Positions 14,248-19,709 of a stretch of DNA of 25,440 nucleotides are shown one piece after another (the first letter of the stretch is position 1; every line of letters begins with the position of its first letter). A program made the position numbers and the translations under genes. The stretch comes from a virus, in the IMG/VR virus record IMGVR_UViG_3300023179_000468, positions 1 through 25,440 of that record, one strand, 5' to 3'. A model generated the notes under the pieces. That model was given only the letters and a program-made list of their open reading frames with translations. It ran no database searches and was not told the DNA's origin.

Positions 14248-14808
14248 ATGTCTAGTATGACACAACCAAAAAGATTAACAGAAATGCAAATGAAATTTGC
14301 ATATGAGTTAGTTACAAACGAAGGTAGAAAGACTGGTGCGGAGTGTGCTATTGCTGCAGGTTATTCACCAGAAGCTGCAATTGTATATGCAAGTAAACTA
14401 CAAAATCCAAAAGTATATCCATTGGTTGTACAATATATTGGAAAATTAAGATCGGAGTATCAAAAAAAATATGACGTTACATTTGAAAGACACATATCAG
14501 AACTTGCAAAGCTTAGAGACAATGCAAGAGAAAACAAGGCTTGGTCAGCTGCTGTCAATGCTGAAGTTGCTAGAGGAAAAGCAGCGGGGTTGTACGTTGA
14601 ACAAAAGATTATTAGGACCGGTAAGTTAGAAGATCTTACTGCAGAACAGTTAGAGGCTCGTATGAAAGAAATTATAAACGAGTACTCACCGATCCTAGAG
14701 GGTGTTGTATTAGATGATATTAAAAAAGAAGTTAAATCTAAACAAAAAGAAATTAACTATTCTTCATCGTCATCATCAAAATCATCTGAATCAGAATCAC
14801 AATCGTGA
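14248..14808 (+). CDS. terS: Terminase small subunit-like protein, 186 aa
   Basis: The N-terminal half, LTEMQMKFAYELVTNEGRK then AECAIAAGYSPEAAIVYASK and LQNPKVYPLVVQYI, is the helix-turn-helix DNA-recognition region typical of phage small terminases. It would bind the packaging site and feed DNA to TerL. The middle is helical (VTFERHISELAKLRDNARE). The last 15 residues are almost all Ser (SSSSSSKSSES) and are coded opposite an acidic minus-strand gene. It is a lone plus-strand gene about 4 kb from terL, with no clear promoter. ATG 14248 or the ATG three codons later are both possible starts. Confidence 0.75.
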   Translation: MSSMTQPKRLTEMQMKFAYELVTNEGRKTGAECAIAAGYSPEAAIVYASKLQNPKVYPLVVQYIGKLRSEYQKKYDVTFERHISELAKLRDNARENKAWSAAVNAEVARGKAAGLYVEQKIIRTGKLEDLTAEQLEARMKEIINEYSPILEGVVLDDIKKEVKSKQKEINYSSSSSSKSSESESQS

Positions 14809-14906
14809 TTTTCTAAGTCTTCAGCTTTTTCTCTGATGCTATCAATATCTTCTTGGATTCTATCAAGTATATCTTGAATAGATTCATTCTTTGGTTTTTT
14901 TGCCAT
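14757..14906 (-). CDS. Small acidic protein, 49 aa, antisense to the terS tail
   Basis: The frame runs from ATG 14904-14906 to TAG 14757-14759. It begins MAKKPKNESIQDILDRIQED, continues as a charged helix and ends in an Asp/Ser tract (DSDSDDFDDDD). It overlaps the 3' end of the upstream minus gene by 23 nt and the 3' end of the plus-strand terS-like gene by 52 nt. The repeated ATC/TCA codons read as Ser on one strand and Asp on the other. Acidic DNA-mimic proteins have similar tails, but a function cannot be assigned. Confidence 0.5.
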   Translation of the reverse strand: MAKKPKNESIQDILDRIQEDIDSIREKAEDLENHDCDSDSDDFDDDDEE

Positions 14907-15162
14907 AGATTTTCTCCATTGATTTGATGTTATTTGCGGGAATTACAGTACGATCGCCGTATGTAATTTCGCCCAAGTTGTCTATCTCATACGAAGAAAA
15001 GATCCAAACATAATCTTTAGTTTGCCTATAAATAAAACCAATTGAAATACAATGGCTTACATCCATTCTGTCAAATTCTAGATCAGTAGCCCATCCTGAA
15101 TCAGAACAAATGTCTTCCCAACTTATTTTGTATAAATCATAATTAAATTTATTCATCCTCAT
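14884..15162 (-). CDS. Hypothetical conserved-type phage protein, 92 aa
   Basis: The protein contains YKISWEDICSDSGWATDLEFDRM, CISIGFIYRQTKDYVWIFSSYE and YGDRTVIPANNIKSMEKIY. It looks like a small soluble beta-rich fold of a kind common in phage accessory regions (W-x-D-x-x-x-D-S-G-W). I know no function. It lies directly downstream of the TTGTAAACA operator region, so it is the likely target of that control. Confidence 0.65.
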   Translation of the reverse strand: MRMNKFNYDLYKISWEDICSDSGWATDLEFDRMDVSHCISIGFIYRQTKDYVWIFSSYEIDNLGEITYGDRTVIPANNIKSMEKIYGKKTKE

Positions 15163-15379
15163 TCCCTATATAGATGTTTTAAAAGTTTTTAGACACTTCA
15201 TAACCCAAAAAGTTTGAAAAAACCTGTAACATTGTAAACATTTACAAAAAAGCCTTATATAGCAATGACTTAAGACGAAAAAATGTTTACAAATGTGTTT
15301 ACAAATGTTACAAAAATGAAGAAAAGTATTTAAAATCAATGACATATTTTGTAAACACTTTTGTTGCATAAATACCACA
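15163..15379 (-). promoter_or_regulatory. Regulatory gap with clustered TTGTAAACA boxes
   Basis: This 217-nt non-coding gap holds a palindrome TTGTAAA-CA-TTTACAA (15232-15247). It also has two tandem copies of the 12-mer TGTTTACAAATG (15284-15307) running into a degenerate third copy, and TTTGTAAACAC (15348-15358). TGTAACATTGTAAACA (about 15225-15240) is mirrored by the inverted TGTTTACAAATGTTACA (15296-15312). Between them on the minus strand is TATATAAG near 15255-15262, a possible -10 box. This looks like a repressor operator array or iteron-like site controlling the 92-residue gene. An open frame across it (15166-15378) is Cys/Phe-rich and implausible. Confidence 0.6.
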
Positions 15380-16072
15380 CTATTGAGGATTTACGCCATT
15401 TTTTAAATTATAGTACATGTCCACTCGTCTCAACCATTCCGACTTGTAGTCTCTAAAACGTTGTCCGTTGATTATAAATCTTTGAAAAAATAAATCAGGT
15501 GTACATACTAAAACCACTATTTGTTCTATATTTGTGTCATAAATACAATCATGAGCTGAACTGTATGCAGCACCTTGTAGATAATAATCTGTTATCCATT
15601 CATCTCTCTTTGGTTTATTTGATTGTTTAAAGTCAATAATACTGTCTCTTCCTTGATACACACCAACTAAATCTGTTTGTCCTGCATACAAATCTGGATA
15701 ATATAGTACAACCTCATTGCCCCATATTTCTTGTAAATCACCTAATCCTTTATCAATTATAGTTTGTGCCATGCTCCTCGCCACTCCCCCCTCGTCGCTC
15801 AAATCTAGTAGCCCTTGCCCGTTTAAATGGTATTCCAAATACGAGTGCATTGCAGTGCCACGTGTTGCTGCAACATTTTTAACGCGTTCTGCTTCAACTT
15901 CACCAACCTTTGCTTTCCATTTAGCCAAAGACTCTCGTTTCTCGCTGCTCGCTGTTGCACCTAGTATCGTGGTCACAGAAGGGAGCTTCGAGGATCCAAT
16001 TTCATAGTGTCTCTCGTCTTTAATCAAAGATCGCATAGACTTTGGGTACTCGTATAGTTTATTCCATTTCAT
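15380..16072 (-). CDS. RecB/lambda-exonuclease-like PD-(D/E)XK exonuclease, 230 aa
   Basis: The fold order is clear: KLPSVTTILGAT, RGTAMHSYLEYHL (His of motif I), YYPDLYAGQTDLVGVYQGR (Asp), SIIDFKQSNKP (D-x-K), and YYLQGAAYSSAHD (Q-x-x-x-Y). This is the RecB/Cas4-like exonuclease layout used in phage DNA recombination and end processing. Its ATG shares a base with the stop of the 49-residue gene upstream. Two stretches, TASSEKRESLAK and DLSDEGGVARS, are coded by cryptic 7-bp periodic GC-rich patches (15925-15952 and 15775-15809). Confidence 0.82.
   Translation of the reverse strand: MKWNKLYEYPKSMRSLIKDERHYEIGSSKLPSVTTILGATASSEKRESLAKWKAKVGEVEAERVKNVAATRGTAMHSYLEYHLNGQGLLDLSDEGGVARSMAQTIIDKGLGDLQEIWGNEVVLYYPDLYAGQTDLVGVYQGRDSIIDFKQSNKPKRDEWITDYYLQGAAYSSAHDCIYDTNIEQIVVLVCTPDLFFQRFIINGQRFRDYKSEWLRRVDMYYNLKNGVNPQ
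15775..15809 (-). repeat. Cryptic heptamer patch in the exonuclease gene (5 units)
   Basis: Minus-strand heptamers such as ACTAGAT and ACGAGGG keep the A4-G5 core in all five units. They code DLSDEGGVARS with unusually GC-rich codons. Confidence 0.55.
15925..15952 (-). repeat. Cryptic heptamer patch in the exonuclease gene (3 strong units)
   Basis: GCGAGCA and GCGAGAA are followed by ACGAGAG and a weaker unit, TCTTTGG. The patch codes ASSEKRESLA. It aligns well with the first polA patch (21786-21813), which begins with the same GCGAGAA unit. Confidence 0.6.
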
Positions 16073-16221
16073 TAGTGTAACTTTCTAGTTTTTTCATAAA
16101 GACGTTTTTCAATACATGCACGTAATATTGCACGTGCTTCTTGTGGATTCTTATAAAGTTTTTTAGACATAAATTGTTCAATTAATTCTTTATCAAATTG
16201 TTTTTCAGTTTTACGTTTCAT
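16072..16221 (-). CDS. Small basic helical protein, 49 aa
   Basis: The frame was read by hand from ATG 16219-16221 to TAA 16072-16074. It starts MKRKTEKQFDKELIEQFMSK and ends KRLYEKTRKLH. It is Lys/Arg/Glu-rich, helical by composition, with one Cys. Its ATG overlaps the TGA of the upstream TM microprotein (ATGA) and its TAA overlaps the ATG of the exonuclease. This tight coupling supports a real gene. Function unknown. Confidence 0.6.
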   Translation of the reverse strand: MKRKTEKQFDKELIEQFMSKKLYKNPQEARAILRACIEKRLYEKTRKLH

Positions 16222-16283
16222 ATAAATACTCTAATAATGTAAGATAGTATAATTAAACCAACAATAAAGTTTCTAATTTCCAT
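16218..16283 (-). CDS. Single-TM microprotein, 21 aa
   Basis: The frame starts at ATG 16281-16283 with MEIRNF, then a hydrophobic helix IVGLIILSYIIRVFI, and stops at TGA 16218-16220 overlapping the next ATG. It overlaps the upstream PD-(D/E)XK gene by 11 nt. It is one of five such membrane microproteins in the window. Confidence 0.5.
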   Translation of the reverse strand: MEIRNFIVGLIILSYIIRVFI

Positions 16284-16551
16284 CCACGTAATATATCTCA
16301 ACGCCCAACGTTTTCTGTTTTTTCGATACAGAACGATTAATTGTGTCTCCTGGTTTACAGTTATAACTTTGGCTCTTACGACGAGATATGGTTTTAACAT
16401 CAAGTAAACGGGTTTTACCTTTCTTATCAACGACAATAAGATCAAACGGACATTGTGGATCCAATGATTTAGTAACATAATAACCTTTCTTTAAAAATTC
16501 TTGAGCGGCGATTAATTCTGAACATACTCCTTTTATTGTTTTAGTTGTCAT
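16273..16551 (-). CDS. PD-(D/E)XK nuclease/resolvase-like protein, 92 aa
   Basis: The layout is KGVCSELIAAQEFLKKGYYV (helix with Glu), CPFDLIVVDKKGK (catalytic Asp) and TRLLDVKTISRR (D-x-K). A basic stretch and IYYV strand follow. This matches small Holliday-junction-resolvase-like PD-(D/E)XK proteins related to some homing or restriction-type nucleases. It is short but has all three motif positions. It overlaps the HNH gene by 11 nt. A shadow frame inside it (16218-16478) is not a gene apart from its last 21 codons, which form the TM microprotein. Confidence 0.75.
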   Translation of the reverse strand: MTTKTIKGVCSELIAAQEFLKKGYYVTKSLDPQCPFDLIVVDKKGKTRLLDVKTISRRKSQSYNCKPGDTINRSVSKKQKTLGVEIYYVDGN

Positions 16552-17149
16552 TGTTAATTTCTATTTCTTCATTTTCATTAAAAATTTCTTTTTTATTTAA
16601 AGATAATTCCCACATTTTATATACAAGGTCATTTGGTAATCTTGATTCAATAGTAGGTCCTGTTGAATTTTTTTCATGAGTAGTCCATTCTAAATTATTA
16701 GGTCTATAATCTACCTTTAAACCATTAATATGATTAACTAAAACATGAGTTTTAGGATCTGGATTTGGATTAAACGCAAGACATACTAATTTATGCATTT
16801 GCATTTTTATATTAGAACCATCATCAAACATTAAACCTATTTGAGAATAGAATCCTTTATTTGGCATAATCCTTGGTAAAATTGCATATACAGATCTTTT
16901 TCTTTTAGTTTCTTTTATAACTTCCACCCATGGCCAAATTTGTTCTTTAAATATAGGCGCAACATTTTCAACATTATGAAAAAAATGAAATCCACCTGTA
17001 GAATGTATTTTATATTTTCCTTTTGGAAGTAATTTTAATTGAGGGTGATCTATATCTTCTAACGCTACAGTATTGGAAGGTATTGCATTACCTGTTTTTA
17101 CATTAATAATTAAAGGTTCAAATAAAGTTAATTGCTGCATATAGCCCAT
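16541..17149 (-). CDS. HNH endonuclease, 202 aa
   Basis: The C-terminal half carries the HNH_3 type core: MHKLVCLAFNPNPDPKTHV, then LVNHINGLKVDYRPNNLEWTT with the His-Asn-His-type residues, followed by a helix. The N-terminal 90 residues are unlike typical homing nucleases and may be a DNA-binding or target-recognition part. It could be a free-standing homing nuclease or a packaging-associated HNH. Start choice is between ATG 17149 and ATG 17140 (MQQLTLFEP). The first codons overlap a TM microprotein in another frame. Confidence 0.8.
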   Translation of the reverse strand: MGYMQQLTLFEPLIINVKTGNAIPSNTVALEDIDHPQLKLLPKGKYKIHSTGGFHFFHNVENVAPIFKEQIWPWVEVIKETKRKRSVYAILPRIMPNKGFYSQIGLMFDDGSNIKMQMHKLVCLAFNPNPDPKTHVLVNHINGLKVDYRPNNLEWTTHEKNSTGPTIESRLPNDLVYKMWELSLNKKEIFNENEEIEINNDN

Positions 17150-17205
17150 ATTATAATTGCAATAAATAGTATTATGATAAGACTTAATGAGGATATCCCG
17201 CCCAT
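17128..17205 (-). CDS. Single-TM microprotein, 25 aa
   Basis: The frame runs from ATG 17203-17205 to TAA 17128-17130. MGGISSLS is followed by a strongly hydrophobic LIIILFIAIIIWAIC and SN. It begins inside the 3' end of the FkbM gene and ends inside the HNH gene, bridging their 34-nt gap. Confidence 0.5.
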   Translation of the reverse strand: MGGISSLSLIIILFIAIIIWAICSN

Positions 17206-17852
17206 ATAATTTTATTGTTAATATCGTAACCAGTTTGTAATTCTTTATTTCTTACATTTACAAATATAACATCCATACCCATAATCACAGCATCACCAAT
17301 ATTTATTTCATCAAAGGTTGCAATCTCAAAACCTATTTGATGTAAATAACCAATTACTTTACCAGCAGAAGGTGCACCAATATTATAATTATGTGGTTGT
17401 AATTCTAACCATAAATATTTTGCATTGTGAATAATTCCAGGAGATCCTTGGATAATATCAAGTTCAGCTCCTTGAACATCCATTTTAATTAAATCAAACT
17501 TTTGTGTAGGTAATAATGATTCTAATGTATAACATCTTTTTTTAATCGTTTTAAATGGAACATTGGTGTTTTCTTTATAGATTCCATTACCATGATTATT
17601 ATTTTTATCATCACAAATATAATAATCTATTTCTTTGTTTTCTTTACCAAGCAATGCAGTCATATAAGGACCCACCTTTATTAAATCATTAATATGATCT
17701 TCATTAGCTTCAATCATTAATACTTTTGAATTTGGATATTCTTTTTTAAACTCAGTCGTCCATTTACCTTTATGAGCGCCGATATCTAATACAGAATCAA
17801 ATTGTACTTTATGTAGTTTTAAAAACTCAAAAGCTTTAAATTTATAGATCAT
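17184..17852 (-). CDS. FkbM-family SAM-dependent methyltransferase, 222 aa
   Basis: VLDIGAHKGKWTTEF is the SAM-binding motif I, VLMIEANEDHIN the acidic loop, and FDLIKMDVQGAELDIIQG the hallmark FkbM segment. The C-terminus has AKYLWLELQPHNYN and an IGDAVIMGMDVIFVN strand. FkbM enzymes O-methylate sugars or small molecules. In a phage it might modify host glycans or phage products. I start it at ATG 17852, which overlaps the stop of the 29-residue microprotein (TAATG). A GTG 60 nt upstream would only translate that microprotein's region out of frame. Confidence 0.85.
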   Translation of the reverse strand: MIYKFKAFEFLKLHKVQFDSVLDIGAHKGKWTTEFKKEYPNSKVLMIEANEDHINDLIKVGPYMTALLGKENKEIDYYICDDKNNNHGNGIYKENTNVPFKTIKKRCYTLESLLPTQKFDLIKMDVQGAELDIIQGSPGIIHNAKYLWLELQPHNYNIGAPSAGKVIGYLHQIGFEIATFDEINIGDAVIMGMDVIFVNVRNKELQTGYDINNKIIWAGYPH

Positions 17853-17941
17853 TATGAAACAATTATTACAGCGATCATGAGTAGCCAAAACAATATGGCA
17901 GCTATTACCCACGGATCTGGTTTATGATTTTTTAGATCCAT
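17852..17941 (-). CDS. Single-TM microprotein, 29 aa
   Basis: The frame starts MDLKNHKPDPW, then one hydrophobic helix VIAAILFWLLMIAVIIVS. Its TAA overlaps the FkbM ATG (TAATG), so it probably couples to it. It overlaps the 3' end of the 35-residue gene by 20 nt. Confidence 0.55.
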   Translation of the reverse strand: MDLKNHKPDPWVIAAILFWLLMIAVIIVS

Positions 17942-18029
17942 TTTTTCTTTTCTTTCCAAAGCAATCCCATTTTTTGTGATATGCTTTTAATAGTTTAGCT
18001 ATTGCTTTTTTATATTGAGTCATAGTCAT
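17922..18029 (-). CDS. Very basic small protein, 35 aa
   Basis: MTMTQYKKAIAKLLKAYHKK continues into a Lys/Arg-rich C-terminus. The ATG overlaps the TGA of the upstream zinc protein (ATGA). A second in-frame ATG two codons on is an alternative start. It could bind nucleic acid, but no family is recognised. Confidence 0.5.
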   Translation of the reverse strand: MTMTQYKKAIAKLLKAYHKKWDCFGKKRKNGSKKS

Positions 18030-18199
18030 TGTAATTGTCCCGCATCATCAAGATCATTAATAACATCTTCTGTAATATCAACTTCACCTTGATTCTTACA
18101 GTAGTCACAATCCATTGGTTGTTTTTTTCTATCATCATGGTTAAATGAATATACAAATCCATTACCATTACACTTTGGACATATTATTTTTCCACTCAT
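18026..18199 (-). CDS. Small DnaJ-type zinc-finger protein, 57 aa
   Basis: Two Cys pairs, CPKCNGNG and CDYCKNQG, spaced about 20 residues apart, match the C-x-x-C-x-G-x-G motif of the DnaJ central zinc finger. An acidic tail (DITEDVINDLDD) follows. Such single zinc modules are frequent in phages. Start and stop overlap both neighbours by four bases (ATGA), indicating coupled translation. Confidence 0.65.
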   Translation of the reverse strand: MSGKIICPKCNGNGFVYSFNHDDRKKQPMDCDYCKNQGEVDITEDVINDLDDAGQLQ

Positions 18200-18513
18200 G
18201 TTATTTTTACATCTGCAAATTTACGTTTACCATTTACGGTGTAATTCCAGATTATTCCTTTCTTAATTAAATCGTATCTTTTTAGTTTTTCAAATGTTTG
18301 CTTTGGATCAAATCCAGCAAACTCACATAGTTCAATAAAGTCTTGATTATAAACTTTACCAAAGCATTTAGATTCTCGCCACTCGTCTCTAGACATTGCA
18401 ACGGTGCATATGCCAAAAGTGTCTTGAATCGCTTGCATAAATACTGCACGCCAAAGTTTTTGTTCTGGTGTTGCAGGTCTTGCATCAGCTTCTAAACTAC
18501 TTAAGTTTACCAT
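18196..18513 (-). CDS. Hypothetical conserved-type phage protein, 105 aa
   Basis: The motifs ARPATPEQKLWRAVFMQAIQD, SRDEWRESKCFGKVYNQDF and ELCEFAGFDPKQTFEKLKR resemble a common phage protein of unknown function whose C-terminal helix pair may bind DNA. The codons for SRDEWRES carry a three-unit heptamer patch at 18373-18393. It overlaps the ribbon-helix-helix gene by 17 nt, so the two are probably co-expressed from the 18692-18720 promoter. A shadow frame inside (18282-18485) is ignored. Confidence 0.7.
   Translation of the reverse strand: MVNLSSLEADARPATPEQKLWRAVFMQAIQDTFGICTVAMSRDEWRESKCFGKVYNQDFIELCEFAGFDPKQTFEKLKRYDLIKKGIIWNYTVNGKRKFADVKIT
18373..18393 (-). repeat. Cryptic heptamer patch (3 units) in the 105-aa gene
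   Basis: The units are TCTAGAG, ACGAGTG and one GCGAGAA, in perfect 7-bp phase on the minus strand. A weaker fourth, TCTAAAT, follows. They code SRDEWRE. Confidence 0.55.
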
Positions 18514-18664
18514 TTAATGTTCTCGCTTTCTCGTTAACCAATGTTTTTATAACTTGGCTACGACTTAACTTAACATCTGATTTAAGTTTAGTTTGAAGTT
18601 TAGTTACAATTGTATAAGTGTCATTATCAACAGTTATGTTTTTGTATTTACTAAAGTCAGTCAT
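18497..18664 (-). CDS. Ribbon-helix-helix (Arc/CopG-like) small regulator, 55 aa
   Basis: The frame was read by hand from ATG 18662-18664 to TAG 18497-18499. KYKNITVDNDTYTIVTKLQT (strand plus helix) and VKLSRSQVIKTLVNEKA (LSRSQVI turn and second helix) fit the ribbon-helix-helix fold: a short strand, helix, S-R-S turn, helix. Such dimers bind palindromic operators. It has its own promoter (18692-18720) and the shared leader ACTAACAAGAAAGGTAAAA. It is a natural candidate to bind the palindromes at 11230-11258 or 12255-12271, but that is inference. Confidence 0.7.
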   Translation of the reverse strand: MTDFSKYKNITVDNDTYTIVTKLQTKLKSDVKLSRSQVIKTLVNEKARTLNGKLK

Positions 18665-18691
18665 TTTTACCTTTCTTGTTAGTTTTATTTA

Positions 18692-18720
18692 TATATAGGA
18701 TATTAATATAGATAAGTCAA
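18692..18720 (-). promoter_or_regulatory. Sigma70-like promoter for the ribbon-helix-helix gene
   Basis: On the minus strand TTGACT (18720-18715), a 17-nt spacer and TATATA (18697-18692) precede the gene at 18664. ATATCC directly upstream of the -10 box repeats the context seen at the 11236-11264 promoter. The gap 18665-18721 contains no other feature. Confidence 0.65.
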
Positions 18721-18721
18721 G

Positions 18722-18856
18722 TTATTGTTTTCTACCTTGTCCTCTATATTCTTTTCGCGTATTACGTTTATTAGGACGTTTTGAATGTCGTCCAGGTCTT
18801 TTCTTATTGGTTTGCTTTATAAATTTTCCGTTACCTATTGCTACTTTTCGTGCCAT
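18722..18856 (-). CDS. Very basic small protein, 44 aa
   Basis: The frame starts MARKVAIGNGKFIKQTNKKR and ends KEYRGQGRKQ, with Lys/Arg throughout (PGRHSKRPNKRNTR). It resembles small basic proteins found in many phages, perhaps nucleic-acid binding. It overlaps the upstream zinc-ribbon gene by 26 nt and ends just before the promoter at 18720. Confidence 0.55.
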   Translation of the reverse strand: MARKVAIGNGKFIKQTNKKRPGRHSKRPNKRNTRKEYRGQGRKQ

Positions 18857-19061
18857 GTCTTTTTATATAATCTTTATCTGTCTCATTAAGTTTTAAATAC
18901 TTTATATGTCCGTTGATATATTGTCTAGTATCTTCACCACAATTTGTGCATCTATAATAGTCTTGTACAATTGCTACTAGAAATGCTTCTGTCTTACATT
19001 CAGGACAAATTCCAAGAACATTATCAATAAACATAGATGAATTAAATTTTAGTTTTTGCAT
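18831..19061 (-). CDS. Zinc-ribbon protein, 76 aa
   Basis: CPECKTEAFLVAIVQDYYRCTNC contains two C-x-x-C pairs 15 residues apart, a classic zinc ribbon. It is followed by a helical, charged tail. The ATG overlaps the last base of the M15 reading frame. Zinc ribbons of this size often act in transcription or as protein adaptors. The specific role is unknown. Confidence 0.65.
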   Translation of the reverse strand: MQKLKFNSSMFIDNVLGICPECKTEAFLVAIVQDYYRCTNCGEDTRQYINGHIKYLKLNETDKDYIKRHGTKSSNR

Positions 19062-19515
19062 TACATTACTGTGTAAATAATCCTACCATTTAATTTTTGT
19101 GCATTCAAATATTGTTTTCTATTACCTGAATCGTTATAACTGCAATGAACCCATCCAGAATTAGGATCGTTAGGGTTCCAAAATTCTAATATACATTGAT
19201 CGTAATCAAGATTTTTTACTATCCAATCACTTACGTCTTTATTATGTATGCCAAATAGTTCAAAATCGGCCGCCTGTCCCTTGTATGTTGACTCCCGCTG
19301 CTCGATCCTATTGCCTCGCATAAAGCTGCTGATCTGTAGCCAGAAGAAATAGATACTGGAATTTTAAAATGATTTCTTACAGGTTGTAATATATTTTTAC
19401 AAAGTAAAATTAAATTAGTTACATGTTCATCACTTGGTTCATTTGGTATTCCAAGTCGTATTGCTTCTTGTGACTTTGTTAATTCATCTAATGTAAAATT
19501 TTCACTTAGTCTCAT
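19061..19515 (-). pseudogene. Peptidase M15 endolysin split by a -1 frameshift
   Basis: Frame one (19515 leftward) gives LSENFTLDELTKSQEAIRLG, SISSGYRSAALCEAIGSS and SGSQHT, the N-terminal part of an M15_3 D-Ala-D-Ala type peptidase. It then runs out of family sequence. Frame two picks up exactly where the family continues: KGQAADFELFGI, then NLDYDQCILEFW and GWVHCSY. The zinc ligands are thus split: His of SQH, Asp of AADF, His of WVH. One base inserted near 19282 (ACAAGGG to ACAAAGGG) would rejoin them. Real mutation, assembly error or programmed shift are all possible. No canonical slippery heptamer is seen. The shift lies inside a heptamer patch. Confidence 0.8.
19271..19319 (-). repeat. 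Cryptic heptamer patch (7 units) at the M15 frameshift
   Basis: Seven consecutive minus-strand heptamers run from GCGAGGC to ACAGGCG. Five have both C2 and G5, one lacks C2 and one lacks G5. The phase is unbroken across the frameshift site, which lies in the ACAAGGG unit. Part of it is nearly identical to the polA patch at 22556-22576. Confidence 0.65.
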
Positions 19516-19530
19516 AAATTAAAAATAATA

Positions 19531-19704
19531 TTACCATTTTTTTAAGGGACAACTTGCGTATTTTAATTTAGTTTTCCATTTTAAAGGACAACCACATTTT
19601 CTACATTTTATTTTTTCTTTATTATAATGTTCACATGGCATACAAATATTTAATCTATCTTCTTGTGTTTTTTCATCAACTAAAATTATATTTTCTAATA
19701 GCAT
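19531..19704 (-). CDS. Small Cys-rich zinc protein, 57 aa
   Basis: The frame was read by hand from ATG 19702-19704 to TAA 19531-19533. The Cys pattern CMPCEHYNKEKIKCRKCGC, then CPLKKW at the C-terminus, is shared by many small phage proteins of unknown function (C-x-x-C, C-x-x-C-x-C, C-P-x-x-x-W). It sits between the two wall hydrolases, 5 nt after the glucosaminidase stop, without a strong ribosome-binding site. Confidence 0.65.
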   Translation of the reverse strand: MLLENIILVDEKTQEDRLNICMPCEHYNKEKIKCRKCGCPLKWKTKLKYASCPLKKW

Positions 19705-19709
19705 ATTAA

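Noticed and set aside
15166-15378. 70-codon minus frame across the intergenic gap
   Set aside because: Cys/Phe/His-rich with no family features; it runs exactly over the TTGTAAACA boxes, which look regulatory.
17853-17912. GTG-started N-terminal extension of the FkbM methyltransferase
   Set aside because: The extension overlaps the 29-residue TM microprotein in another frame, and the ATG at 17852 has a TAATG coupling and starts the conserved domain.
19278-19290. Programmed -1 ribosomal frameshift in the M15 gene
   Set aside because: No X-XXY-YYZ slippery heptamer at the junction and no clear downstream pseudoknot; a one-base loss fits better, though it is not excluded.
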